NCBI GenBank assembly: GCA_018881555.1
Contig: JACAXG010000052.1
Coordinates: 3,534,001 to 3,598,000 of the forward strand
Length of the DNA stretch: 64,000 nucleotides
Origin: Amblyornis subalaris
Lineage: Eukaryota; Chordata; Aves; Passeriformes; Ptilonorhynchidae
Direction: 5' to 3'
A program made the translations under genes and the position numbers. Numbering within the stretch: position 1 is the stretch's first letter; each line of letters opens with the position of its first letter. Positions 39,086-51,600 of the stretch are shown one piece after another. The notes under the pieces were generated by a model. The model was given only the letters and a program-made list of their open reading frames with translations. It did no database searches and was not told the origin of the DNA.

Positions 39086-40320
39086 ATGCCTACCAGAAAA
39101 TCCTGTGTCAGAAACCCTAATCACCTGACTTGTAGAAACTTGCAACTAGGAAAGAAGCAATCCAGGACATTTCTGGAGACAACAAAAATGCTAAGTGAGG
39201 TGCTGCCCTGCTGGAAGAACTGTTTGGGGATGTGTGAATCAGTGATAGTCCTGGATGTAGCTGCTATTAAATAATGCTCTGCAACATCCTAAAGACAGTG
39301 AGGAAGGCCAGTAGCAGAGTACAGACCATAGGCTCAGAGTGGCCAGACTTCGGTTTTCTCAGGAAAGTGATAGGTGAGATCCTGTGGGAAGCATCATTAA
39401 AGGAAAAAGGAGCTTAGGAAAGCTGACAGGTCTTTAAGGGCAACCATCTTCAAGCTCAAGAATGGGCCACTCTGATGCTCGGGTAAGCTGGTGAATGTAT
39501 CAGGAGACTAACTTGGCTGAACTTGGAACTCATAACTGAATTCCAGTGCAAAAGGCAGTATAACAGGCAAGATTAGTGAGGACAGGCTGCAAATAAGAAC
39601 ACAAACATTGTGTAGAAACAGTATGGATTCAAAACTGGCCAAGGGCATCAAGTAGAGCTTCTACCACCACCTACCCCATTCCTATGGTTTCTGCTTAGCA
39701 AGGGGGCTAAATTTGAGCTGCTGTTGTGCCCTCGTAGTGATGGAGGCTAACAGCATCCTGGGCAGTAGCAGCAGGAGTAGGACAGCTGATCAAGGGAAAT
39801 TATTAATCTCTGACTTCTCAGTAATCATTAACCTGTACCTGGAATGATGCAGCCAGGTTTGGCTCCCCAGTACAGGAAAGACATTGATAAGCTGAGGCGA
39901 ATTCCATGGATGGCCACTGAGGTTGTTTGGCCTTGTAAAGGTGAGTCTGATGGACCGAGGTTTATTCAACCCGGGAAAAAGGCAGTTGTGGAGGCACCAA
40001 ACAGCCCACCACTGCCCATGGGTAGTTTTGGAAGGGATGGAGCCAGACTCTTCACAGAGGAATATGGTGGGAAAAGGGTGTAAACTGAAGCAGAGGAAGT
40101 TCCATCTAGGTGTGAAGAAAGAAATTGCACTCTGAGGAGAGCTGACCATTTGATCAGGTTGCTCTGAGTGGCCATGCAGACTCTAACCTTCGAGCTTTTT
40201 GAGGTTTGACTGCATAAAGCCCTGAGAAACCTGGTCAGAGCTACCTCTGCTCTGAGCAAGTGCTTGGACTAGAGACATCCTGCAGTCCCTTCATGCTTGA
40301 ATGATCCTGTGATAGTGCTG
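39086..40320 (+). mobile_element. CR1 LINE copy with large internal deletion
   Basis: A dead CR1 retrotransposon. The left part (39086-39665) retains the end of the AP-endonuclease domain and the linker to the reverse transcriptase: GKKQSRTFLE near 39151, PDFGFLRKVIGEILWEAS near 39346, then QVFKGNHLQAQEW and TWLNLELITEF in one frame broken by several stops. The right part (about 39740-40320) is the C-terminal end plus 3' UTR: 'gctaacagcatcctgggcag' (39748), 'ggctccccagtacaggaaag' (39861), 'gaagcagaggaagttccatc' (40087) and the terminal 'gatcctgtgatag' (40303). The reverse-transcriptase core, more than 1 kb in a complete element, is missing between about 39665 and 39740. Many stops and indels show age. 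Confidence 0.83.
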
Positions 40321-40844
40321 GTAAAGCTGGCATTAATTTTGCTGCCAGTTGTGATAGAGCTCAACGCTTTGATGAGAGAGGTAAATCTCACAGTCCAGTT
40401 TCTTAATAACGCTTCTGAATTTTGAGGCATTTGACATATGATTTTTATAGTTCTGAGCAAAAATCTACCCTGCTAAACACGGGCAGGACAATGTACAAAA
40501 GTGACAATGAATCACTCTTGGTCTTTAGTTTGAATAACAAATATTATTTGTCACCAGTTTTTATTACCAGCTGACATGGAGCAAGGTCCACCTTGCATGT
40601 AGTTCAACAAACTCAACTAAGAAATCTGACGGCTGAATGGGCAGGATACAAAAAGAACAGCCCACAGTTTCCAAACAAGTGTAGTTGACACTTATTGTTG
40701 AGACAGTGTGGGAAAGATGTGCTCCGCCAGTGCTGGTCAGGTACCTGTCCTGTGGTTTAACAGAGCACTTTGGTCTTTGGGCNTGTCAATTTCATAAGGA
40801 CTAAATTTACTGAAAAAAATAACTGACAGATGAATTTAGAGAGC
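40321..40844. other. unrecognised spacer between CR1 and MIR copies
   Basis: About 500 bp with no recognised feature. Single N at 40783. Confidence 0.45.
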
Positions 40845-41092
40845 ATTTTATTGCTCCAGCCCTGGAGTGGGGACCAGGAGACCCAGGTTCTATTCCCACG
40901 TCTGTCACAGGCTTCCTGGACCATCATCTTACATCTTTGTTTCTCAGTTTCCCCTTGGGCATAATATGGATAGTACTTACCCACTTTACGGGGCTTAATT
41001 CATTAATGTCTGTAAGGTGCCTTGAGATCTGTGTGCACAAGGCACATTAGCACTGCAAAGCATTTAGTATATTATTTTATTATTTAAGACAT
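40845..41092 (+). mobile_element. MIR-type (CORE) SINE, amniote form
   Basis: The central and 3' parts of a MIR-family SINE are clear: 'gaccaggagacccaggttct' (40871), 'attcccacgtctgtcacagg', 'tttgtttctcagtttcccct' (40935), 'cataatatggatagtactta' (40961), 'aggtgccttgagatctg' (41013) and a 3' end running into 'ttattttattattta'. This order matches the MIR consensus (ggttcaaatccc / cctcagtttcc / gataatagtacc / gcgctt...) and is closest to the form seen in reptiles and birds. MIRs are RNA polymerase III-derived SINEs mobilised by L2 LINEs, and an L2-type relic lies at about 12.0-12.24 kb. The tRNA-derived 5' head is not recognisable. Confidence 0.82.
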
Positions 41093-41725
41093 CTGGGACC
41101 ATTTCCACTGATGTGCTCTATCCATTTTGCACTGCTTTGGTGTTGCAAAGCAGCCATATTCCTCTTTAACAGGCCAGTGAGGCTGAGTTTATGACTGGAT
41201 TAAAATACCAGCCATCCAAAGCATCTGCAGGCTACTATCAAATATGGCTCTTCTTTTTCTATCCATTTGCTAAAAGGATGACTACTGATTTTTCTCCTCA
41301 GGGTCAGGATCTGCAGGGAATTTTGCTTGTTTAATGGTGGACATTATTCCAGTAGTGGTAGAATATTTTGGCAAAGTGAAAGATAAGAATGACATTGGTG
41401 CAAAAATATATAGGTGCATATGCTAGGAAACTCTGATGTGAACGAGAATGTGACATCTTCTGGCAAGTTGAAATTGGCCTAAAAAACCAGTGGGGTCATA
41501 GTGGGCCAAACCGTGGTATGTTCGATTCACCATTACTCAATCTCTTTCTACTTTTTCCTTTAAATATTGAGGGTTTTCTACATTGTTTTCATAAATACGG
41601 TCACTGAAATTTCTTAAATAAACTAGTACACAGCAATTGCTGTTTCAGTACAAGAGCAGCTGTGCACCATAGGGATTATTCTCACTAAAATAATAAGTAC
41701 TAATTCAACTTTATACATGTTTATT
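41093..41725. other. unrecognised noncoding DNA
   Basis: No recognised gene or repeat between the MIR copy and the CA/poly-C microsatellite. Confidence 0.45.
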
Positions 41726-41755
41726 CACACACACACNCCCCCCCCCCCCCCCCCN
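41726..41755. repeat. (CA)n followed by poly-C microsatellite
   Basis: A short CA run to 41736 is followed by N, 17 cytosines (41738-41754) and another N at 41755. The flanking Ns suggest the exact length was uncertain to the assembler. Confidence 0.9.
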
Positions 41756-42769
41756 CATGTGTGCACACATTTACGTGTTCAGTATGAGATACAAAAGGAG
41801 AGACCTAAATATCAATTAGCTACTCCTAGGTCCTCTGAATGATAAAATTGTAATTCATTTATTTAAAATGACAATAAAAAGGAATGGTTTAGCAGGGGGT
41901 TTACCCTTTTGTGGGACACATGGAATGGAGCCCAAGTCACAGCACAATCTTGATATTGATCTCTCAGTAAGAGAGTTAATTTGTCAATGACTGTAATTTG
42001 CCAAGCTTTATGAATCCATTCTTCTTCCTTTGGAGGAATATTTCTCTTCTAGATCTGTGCTATTACTTTTTTTTTAATGCAGTAAAGATAAAAAATGACA
42101 TACATCTCTGAAGTCTTTCATATACATAGAAACAAGTATGNCACTGGTAAAAGAACATGGGACTGGAAGGCAACTGCAGTGACAATCCTCTGTCCTCTGT
42201 CCATCTCCTGGGTTATAAGGGTTCTCTGCCATATAATATTAATTGTTATCCCACCATAGCCCCCTTGAAAACCAGTAAAGATTTCGCCCTTACTCATTCT
42301 ATAAGAAGGCAACTCCAAAATCTCAGCACTCAGAAGGATAGATCCTTCAGCTGAGGAAGATCTTTCAACTTCCCTCCCTAATTAAATCATGTACACCCAT
42401 GCTGGACTTCCTAACCCTGTTCTTTTCACTGGGTCAATTCCCAAGGAGCTAACCTGGCAGGTCTGCGGGTCCAAGACCCCTGACAGGAGTGGGCAGTGAT
42501 ATGCAGTCAGGAACAGCACATGACTGGGCTGCTGCTGGCAGAAGTGACATGAGGACATGCAAACACAGCTTTAGTCTCCTTTCTGCTTTCTCCCTCTCAT
42601 TCCACTGACTATTTTATTACCCTTTCTCTAGACATTTTTTTTCCCATCTGAATTCATCTTTCCTGAATAAGCAGAGCCACCTACACACAGTATTCCAGGT
42701 GAAATGTGAATTGCATGTGATGACATTCATATTTTCCTATGTTTGATGGATATACCTTCTCTCATATTT
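41756..42769. other. unrecognised noncoding DNA
   Basis: About 1 kb with no recognised gene. Contains a T-run near 42067 and a single N at 42141. Confidence 0.45.
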
Positions 42770-42896
42770 ATCCAATTCCCAAATGTTGGAAATCAAGCAG
42801 GCAAGGCAGAAGGCTGGCTTGACTGAACAGGAATATTCTCTTGGAAAGAAGGCAAAAAAGGAAGGTGACATGGGAAGAATACAGAGATGCTGTTTG

Positions 42897-42901
42897 CCAC
42901 T
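42897..42901 (+). repeat. target-site duplication, left copy (CCACT)
   Basis: CCACT immediately precedes the LTR start TGTTACG and is repeated at 43849-43853 directly after the LTR end CTGACA. Removing the LTR and one copy restores continuous CR1 sequence (gtttgccact joined to gtagggag). Confidence 0.88.
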
Positions 42902-43848
42902 TGTTACGATCCGGTTTAAGCACAGAAAGCAAAGAAGGCTAGGTCTCTGTGTATAAACCAGAAGGAAGTTAGAAGGTTCAAAATATTCCTAAAAATGAGA
43001 TTAAAACCAAATGAGATTAGATGTTGATGCCAAAAAAAGAATTAATATATTTTTATTTAATAGTAAAGGAGGCAAAGAGAAAGAAAAAGGAAAGACAGAA
43101 AGAGACAGAAAAACAAGTGTGCGTGGGGTGCTGGGGGGAGAGGGAGAGAGTGACAGGGGTTAGACGGAGACATATCACCCTTCCGGGGGTCCCAGCAACG
43201 CCTCGTGGCGCCCCTCCATCTGCTCTTCTGGGTGGTGAGGGTCCTCTGCCGCCGCCGCCACAACGCCGCCACGCCGAAGAGTACAGGATCCAGTGGATTA
43301 ATATATGCTTTGGCCAGGTGGGAAAGCCCGTGTGCCTCCCCTGAGGGGGCTAGGTTGGACACTGTCCCTTGCAACACTGTGGACCTGTTGCATCTTCTCT
43401 GGTGCAGGGTCTGGGGACCCTTTGGGGGGGGCCCCTTTGATGGGCCGTGACACCCCCTCTGCTGGGGATAAGCTTCTCCCNAGATGCAGGGCCCCTCAGC
43501 TGAACTGGCCTGCACAGTGGAGGTTGGACGTTCACTGCCTCTGACCAGAGGCTTTTCCAATACACCCCAAACCTCTCTTCTCCTCCCACCCTTTGGTGTG
43601 AGGGTCTGTGCTGGCCTGGCAGCCGATAGCCCTGGGGCTGTGGTCTCCACCCCGAAGGTGTTAAGCGGGATCCCTCTGGGAATGTATTCTTCTCCCCAGC
43701 TCTTACTTATCTTCATCAGTGGGCAGTCAGGGCCCCATTCAGGGTTTTTGGTCGTCTCCTCTGCAGCTTTTGTAGAGTTTTGCTATAATACCAAAAGTCC
43801 TTCATGAAAATATTTAAGCCATAAATTATAACATTTCAGTCCCTGACA
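42902..43848 (-). mobile_element. solo LTR of an endogenous retrovirus, 947 bp, antisense to host CR1
   Basis: The element starts TGTTACG and ends CTGACA on the plus strand, so both termini give the TG...CA form, and it has a perfect 5-bp target-site duplication. Minus-strand signals fit an LTR: TATA-like CATATATTAA at about 43299-43308, then a GC-rich block, a pyrimidine-rich run at 43060-43115 and a polyadenylation signal AATAAA at 43052-43057. That implies U3 of roughly 0.58 kb, R of roughly 0.23 kb and U5 of roughly 0.13 kb. No gag, pol or env sequence, primer-binding site or second LTR adjoins it, so it is a solo LTR left by LTR-LTR recombination. A 5-bp duplication is usual for ERVL-class elements, but family was not determined. 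The 219-codon minus-strand frame inside it (43057-43716) is not a gene. Confidence 0.85.
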
Positions 43849-43853
43849 CCACT
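43849..43853 (+). repeat. target-site duplication, right copy (CCACT)
   Basis: Second copy of the 5-bp duplication, followed directly by resumed CR1 sequence (gtagggagaaaatt). Confidence 0.88.
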
Positions 43854-45668
43854 GTAGGGAGAAAATTCTTGCCTCCAAAGCTCAACTGGAGTTGAAGCTG
43901 CCAGAACTGTGGGGGACAATAAAAAGAGTTTTTTCAAATATATTAATGGCAATAAGCAGCGTAAAAATAACATCAGCCTATTACAGGATGAGGATGGTCA
44001 CCTCACAAACAGGGACATGGACAAGGCAGAGGTGTTTAACACTTTCTTTTCCTTTGTCTTCAACATGGATGATGGACCAAGGGGGCCCTGAGCTGGAGGA
44101 CCATGACTGCAAGGATGATCAATCCCCAGTTGATGCTGGAATTGCATGCGATCTGCTGCTCCAGCTGGATTCCTACGTATCTATGGGGTCTGATGGGATT
44201 CATCCATGAATCCTCAAAGAGCTGGCTGACGTCATCGCAAAACCTCTCTTAATGATTTTCGAGTGGTCTGGGGAATCTGAAGAGCTCTCAGCTGACTGGA
44301 AGCTGGTGAACGTTGTTCTGATTTTCAAGAAGGGCAAGAAGGAGGACCCCAGAAACTACAGGCCTGTAAATCTCACTTCAGTGTCTGCTAAAGTTATGGA
44401 GAAGATTATTCTGGAAGGTGTTGGAAAACACTTGAAAGACATCGCAGTCATTGGTCACAGCCAGCATGGCTTCACAAGGAGAAAGTCCTCCTTATCAAAC
44501 CTGATTTCCTCTCCTGACAAAGCACCTTGATCAAGGCAAGCCAGTAGATGTTATCCTTTTGGATTTCAGTAGAGCTTTTGATATTGTTTCACACAGTATT
44601 CTTATGGATAAAATGTTCATCATTCAGCTGGACAAACACATCATGCAGTGGGTTAGCAATTGGCTCACAGGTCAGGCACAAAGGGTTATAGTGAATGGAG
44701 AGACATCAGACTGGTGACCTGTCACTAGTGGGGTTCTGCAGGGCTCCATCCTCAGTCCTGTGCTCTTCAACATCTTCATAAATGACTTGGATGCAGGACG
44801 GGAAAGGACACTGAGCAAGTTTGCAGATGATACAAAAGTGGAAGGAGCTGTTGACTCCCTTGCAGGCAGGGAGGCCCTTGACAAATCAGAGGGTTCGGCA
44901 ATCACCAACCATACGAAGTTCAAGAAGGGAAAGTGCTGGATTCTGCACCTGGGATGAGGCAACCCTGGATGTACAGACAGATTGGGGAATGAGATGCTGG
45001 AAAGCAGTGCTGCAGAAAGTTGAACATGAGTCAGCAGTGCCCTGGCAGCCAGGAGGGCCAACCGTGTCCTGGGGTGCATCAAGCACAGCATTGCCAGCTG
45101 GGCAAGGGAGGGGATTGTCCTGCTCTGCTCTGCACTGGGGCAGCCTCACCTCAAGTGCTGGGGGCGGTTTTGGGCACAACAATACAAGAAAGATACAAAG
45201 CTCTTAGAGAACGTCCAAAGCAGGGCAATGGAGATGGTGAAGGGCCTTGAGAGAAAGACGTGTGAGGAGTGGCTGAGGTCANTTGGTCTGTTCAGCCTGG
45301 AGAAGAGGAGACTGAGGGGAGACCTCATCCCCGTCTATAACTTCCTCACATGGGGAAAAGGAAAGGCAGGTACCGATCTTCTAGCTCTTGTGACCAGTGA
45401 CAGGACTTGAGGAAATGGCATGAAGCTGAGTCAGGGGAGGTTTAGGATATGAGGAAAAGGTTGTTTCATCCAAAAGTTGAGCACTGAAACAGGCTCCTCA
45501 AGGAAGTGGTCACAACACCAACCTGACAGAGCTCAAGAAGTGTTTGGACAATGCCCTAAGGCACATGGTGTGACTCTTGACGATGGTCCTGTGCAGGACT
45601 AAGAGCTGGGCTTGATGGTCCTTGTGGGCTCCTTCCAACTCAGCATATTCTCTGATTCTGTGATGCTC

Positions 45669-48600
45669 TCTAGGAGCTGCCTCTTTGCAGCTAAAACACA
45701 GAGGAACACATAAGTATTCTGTGACTGACTGACACAACCTGTTCTTTCTCCTCTGTCATTTCTAATTTGTAAGCTCCCAGCTCAGAACCCAAATTCTTGT
45801 TACTAGTTCTTAGTTGTGTGACCTTCCTTTTTTCACAGTAATCCATTTCAGCCCGTTTCTTATATTTTAGCAGTGAAGGTCACCTAGTCCCTCCTGTAGG
45901 ATACTTCAGAGTGATAAAAATGAGCCTGATTTTATGTAATGGCAAGAGCAGAGACGTTGAGCCAGGTGGGAAAGCTGAGCGCCAATGGTGCCCACACATT
46001 CCTGCTCAGAAATATGTGACTGAATCTTGGCTCTACAACTCAGAGGGGACAAGAATGACCACAGCTGCACCCACTGATCCAAACAACCACAACGTTCTAC
46101 TAGGTTCCTAAAGAAGCTCATAAAGGGGTTGTAGTCACTACAGTTTGGACAGCTAGGTAGTCTAAATTTGCAGAAATTATCTTCACCCTGTGTTTTGGCT
46201 AAAGAATGCTTAATTTTTCAGTTATTAAAATTGATGAGTAAACACTTGCATAGAAAATGTTCCCCTAAGCCAACATTAAGAAAGATCATGAACCAGCATT
46301 TGAAGTTATATTGGAAACATGATTTCTGATAACCAAACCATTAAAAAGATTAGATTTGTCCCAGATTGAGCTAAATCCAGCCAGGGAATAATCTCTTTGG
46401 TTGTAAAACCAGATAGATTCCAGCCATGTAATATGGTCACAAATTCTCATCTGGCGGTCACCTAAGTGGTTTTTACATGGTTAACATTCTCAGGCAGCAC
46501 TCAGGGATGCAAGAAGTAGTTATTGATTGACTTATCTATGCAACTGAATCTCTCCATACTGTTTTTTAGCTATATTTGAATATGATCAGATAGGTAAGTA
46601 TTACTGAATTTTTGTTANATTTTTCTGACCAGATTGTTCCCTTTTGATCTTGTTACAAAATCATAGATTTAATTTTATATCTCTAGCTCTGACAGCTGCT
46701 TTTACAGTTTCACTCCAGGCACTTCCTTTTCTTTTATTTCGAAAGGTCCTCAAAATACTGATCTTTAAAAGCACCAACAATTCATATGTCTATTGTCATG
46801 TCTGTGAAAACTGAGATAAACTTCAACCCTGATATGCTGGTCTACATTTATCTATATTTTCAAAGGTAGGTACTTGTAAAGAAAAGGTCCAAAAATCTAC
46901 ATTATTAAAACCTTACAGTAACTATAATATTTTTCAGACCTTTGAATGAAGATGAAGGGGATTGATAGCTGTACATTTTTTATCTATGTTATGAGAAACA
47001 ACAATCTAATCTCATCTCACAGCTTCCATAACAAAAAAGGCTGAACTGTAGAGTGGTCAAAAGGCAAATGTGGCTGACTTTGACTAGTGAGTCAGCTCTT
47101 GTCTTGATACAGACTGTCAGTGTGGAAAGAACAGAGATACTTAGCAACCACAATACTTAGGTATAAACTTCAGAGTCACNCATCAACATTGGCTCTCATT
47201 CCCTGAAGCCCACATATTACTGGGTTTAGAATGAAGAAATTTTAGAAGCCTGGTGATCTCACAAAATACCACTTTATTTTTAAGTGCTTTCACGATATAT
47301 TATTCAAAGAAATGCATGGAACTTTCTATACTAGTTTAATGCAGCGCCACAATTAAAAGTGCTGTTTTGTGACATGATATTGATATTTAGCTGACATCAA
47401 GTAACTCTATGCCTCACCTGAAAGTGCATATTGATAAGGACAATAAACAGACATGAGACTAGGTGCCTTCCTCCAAATAATGATTTAGCAGTTAAACAGT
47501 GTTTGATACAATATCCTTTTACAAAACAGAAGTGGATGCAGAGGAGATCGGATGGTAGCACTTGAATCTGCCTGTTTGACCATTAAGATAAGGCAAACTA
47601 CAGTAATGTAATTACATACAGATATATTATATATTTGGTAACCATACTGTGACTGTAATGTTTCTAATGACCAGCAAATTGAGGATCAAGTTGGAAATAA
47701 TGCCAGTTTTAGGGGCAGAACTGATGGTATCACTGTATGCAAAATCATGTGCTTTGGTTCATACCCTTAAGGACTTGCATGCATGGTGCAGTTTTTCACC
47801 GAGGTGTGATGATGCTGTGTCAAAACCACGGCAAAATTGGTGTTAGACTGTCATCCAAATCAGGTTTGCAGTGTTTTGTGCAGTTGCCACAGCTGAACTT
47901 GACTATATACCCTGTGAGAATACCAATTGCTGCCTAGGATGCACACAAAAAATAAAGCAGACATTGATGCTGAAGTGGATGCACTTACAGTAATTTTCAA
48001 ATTCACTGAAAGTGCAGCAGTTAACGTCTCTTCACCTCCACGTCTGAGCAGCAGAGGTTTTCTTGATCTCCTGTTACATAGCCTCCGTANTCCCTAGCAT
48101 ATAATCAGTATTCAGGGTGATTCTTGTTACTAAGATTCAGTTTCCCTGCTCTTACCTTGATTTTATTATTGTAGATATTAAAAAAAATAACTAAAACCAA
48201 CAAAGAAACAACAAACAAATAAACAAAAACCCCAGACCTCTCCCTCAGAAATTCTTAACAGTCTGCAGAGATTTAGGACCAGGATCAGATGCCCACACAC
48301 AGGTGTGCATTTACCTGAGGTATCCCAGCATTTACCTGAAAATTTGGACTCAAGCAGCTGTGGCAGAAGGACACGGGTTTCCCATANGTTCTGTGTAATT
48401 TCTACCACCCTGTACCAGTGTTCAGCATGCCAAGGACACTTCAAAAGGGATTGGATGCCTCTGAGCGAGCAGCTGAGCCATGCCTATGGTGTCCACAGGG
48501 TGTGGTGTATAGGCTGCCACTGACTCAAAGAAGGCTTATGATGAGATTCATGCATAAAAGTGGGTTTATACTGTTGTATCAGATACTGTGAGGGATTTAA

Positions 48601-51600
48601 TCTAATTCTAGTTGCTGCCCCAGGAGGCTGCAGGTCTCCCGAAAGTTTTGTGTCATATCTAGCAGACCTGTGAGGATGTCTCTGATTCACAAGGACCTCT
48701 GAAATGGCCACAAGTGCCTTTCTTTAGGCGACTGAATTTCATCCAGCATGTCTATTTTAGAGTAAACCAAATAGCTCTCTAGTTTCTATAGGCTACACCT
48801 GTACTGACTATACAGAGAGCTCAGACATATAGGACAGGAGTTAATTGTCTGAAAAAGGGCATGTTGTGCCATTCAGGACATCCTTAGTATGCACACAGAG
48901 CTGGCAGATGTGACATGGGACCCAAGNGAGACTTGAGCACCTCTGGAAGAGCATCTGATTCTTCTAACACAGAGGCAGTTCAAATGGTACTGGATATTGA
49001 CATTTAGACTGAGCTGAATAAAACTCCTCACTTAGGAGGAGAACCTAAACATAGACACTGACATATGGAATGGAAGATCTGATCTCCAGCTGAATCCTAC
49101 TCTGCAAGCAAAATTTAGCTGCTTGAACATGAGACTGCTGTCACATGAGGTAGCCTGGGTTTTCTGCTTAGTCTCCAGCTGTAAATCCAGCTTGGGCTTT
49201 CCATAAATTTTTTTGTCAGACCTGTCGTCTGTGTAAGATTTCTAAGTAACATCTCAGGTGACTCTTGGTGCCCATCTTGAGTAACTAAACAGTGTCCCTT
49301 CAATCTGTAAAAATCACCACCTTTTTCCTTAATCTTACTCTTGCCATTTTCAAGTCTCTGACCCTTGCTATACACCAGCAACAACCTGAAATGAAATTTT
49401 ACAGTAAGGTTTTACAAATATTTTCACCTTTTATGTACCAGTCTTACAGATCTACATCTGGACCACTACGATGCATCTACAAAGGAAAGAGTACAAAATA
49501 AAACATACTCCATACAAAATCAGCAAATCTTCACAGAAAAAAAAATAAAATTCTTTATTCCTCAAATTGCTAACTCTCTCAGTAGAAAGTGAAGAAATCT
49601 TTTTCTCCAGTGATTTTAACATGCAATTTGATAAAGAAGGAGATGGCTTTTAAGGACATGAGCCAGGATATCCTTTCCCTTTTCCACTTAACATCTCAGG
49701 TAAAAGATTCCACTCTTCTATGCAAAACTCTCTTCCATTCACTGAGATAAGACATAAGCATTTATTCTTACCAGTTAACTCCCTGCAAGAAACCAATCTG
49801 AAAAGATATCTGAAAAATATCCCCTAATTAATACAAAAAAAAAAAAGTAAATGGTAAAGATGGAGACATTTAAGATAGTGTATTAAGGACATGTCATCAT
49901 TTTAGAGGTTCATAACTTAACCATAAAAATTTGCTCCAGGCTGAAACTTGGCAGGGAAGGCTGCCATATTTGTAAGTAGGTTATTTCATTTCAGGCTACA
50001 TTACTAATGCACTAATGCAATGTGAGCTGTTATATTTATTATCTTGCATTGATTTTTTTTCTTAGAAAAGGACAAAAGTATTCCTTTCCTCAGCAGGTGC
50101 AAAAGGGATATATGAAGCTAGAATTTGCCTTCCCATGTGCCAGCCTAAAAAGGAGGAAATAGGAGTCAAAGATTTACTGCTTTCTTACAGAAATAAAGGA
50201 AAAGCCAGCAAGTGCTTGTTTTCCAATCTGGTTATGGGATATTGTAAATGCATAATAATCTTTTTTACTTTGTATTATTGATAAATTTAGAGCTCTGTAG
50301 ACAGAACAATCTGCACAAAAAGCTAAAACCTTGTTTTCAAATGATGTGGGATATCAGGACCTACTATCAATTTCTGCAAGACTTTTGATATTTGGAAAAA
50401 AAAAAAGATATTTTTGAGACGATACCAAAACAAGTATGAGGGGGTGGGGGTTTCTGATGATTTTAAAGTGGTCCTTAAATCGTTAAAATCTCAGTTTTGG
50501 ATGACTTAGTGGGCAATATTGAAATGCAGTATCTACAGCAGATTTCCAAGAAAGGAAAATAGAGCACAAAAATAGATTTCCTGAGACTTGTGTAGGTTCT
50601 CTAAATACTCAATCCCCTTCCAACATGCAGGCCAACTGTCTCTCCTAAAGATTTGTCTAGTGTGGAAACCTTGCCAGAGTGTAATTTTGGTGAAATTTCT
50701 GTCACTGCTCTCTGTCATGAATATTTATTTACTTCCCAATGGAAATCATTGCTCATATGAAAGGGAGTTAACGGTTCTTAATAGCCCTTTCTGATTTGAT
50801 TGATGTTTTTGTCACTTCCTCCAGTAAATAGGTTTCTATTAGCATACCAAATATGCTATCTGTCCTTTTGCTTCTGCAGGCACTTACCTGACCACTTACT
50901 TAAGATTTAAACATCCCTCCTAGGGGTTTTCTGTCAGTTTGGGGGCTGTTTTTCTGCACTAGAGGGTGAACGACTTTCTGCATTGAGCTTGGCTACCTTA
51001 CACAGCAACCACATTGGGTCTATTCACACTGGCTATTTGGAGGAGTTCTGTAAAAACAATGGAAATTTGTCCACACCTTATACAAAGGACTTGTGGAAAG
51101 GGTAACACTAGTAGGAGAACAATGTACAGGGACATTTAATCATATATTTATGTTTCAATTGTCAAAACATATAATGGGATGATGTTTCATAGGTAAAACA
51201 GAGGCTGGAATAGTTTTTTTTCATGGAAATACACCCCAAAGTCATGTATCATTTATATGCCATATGCTAACTTTGAAAAATGAAGTGTTCAGAGCTAGGA
51301 ATGTAGCATTGTTGCTAAGGAATAAACTCTTTCCATTATTTACCACTCTTTTCAGGGCTGAGGGGTCCTAGTTCCAAAACAAATGCCTCAATGTTGCTCA
51401 AGTGTTCTTAATACCGCAAATAATGTAAATTTTGTGTATCACACATAATAGCTCTTGTGTTGGGTTGCAGCCAACAACTGGCATAATGGAATGGACATTT
51501 TGGTCGTCTCCCTGTGCAACACTCATTCGTGTGTACGGCCCAAATATGTAAATTGTTGCTTATGTGTTAAGCAGAGGGAATTGCTGGATGCCCTGGACAA

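Larger units (their letters stand above)
42770..45668 (+). mobile_element. CR1 LINE copy, 5'-truncated, interrupted by a solo LTR
   Basis: A decayed CR1 non-LTR retrotransposon, about 1.95 kb of its own sequence. It starts in the linker before the reverse transcriptase (KSSRQGRR near 42789, VTWEEYRDAVCH at 42866-42901), is interrupted by an LTR, and resumes exactly at 43849. Then follow DNKKSFFKYINGNK (43915), NYRPVNLTSV (44357), SQHGFTRRKS (44459), the first catalytic-Asp motif LDFSRAFD (44561) and the second catalytic box FADDTKV (44823). The 3' part runs through 'ctgttcagcctggagaagag' (45289) to the terminal 'gattctgtgatg' (45654). Frame changes between motifs and stops make it non-functional. 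It is better preserved than the antisense relics at 1.5 and 8.1 kb. Intact CR1 ORF2 encodes an endonuclease plus reverse transcriptase for target-primed insertion. Confidence 0.92.

Noticed and set aside
43057..43716. Longest open frame in the window (219 codons, minus strand)
   Set aside because: It lies wholly inside the solo LTR, in GC-rich sequence with few stop codons, has no recognisable domain, and crosses the TATA-like and transcribed regions of the LTR.
44672..45091. 139-codon minus-strand open frame
   Set aside because: It is antisense to the CR1 reverse-transcriptase region, whose plus-strand motifs explain the sequence.
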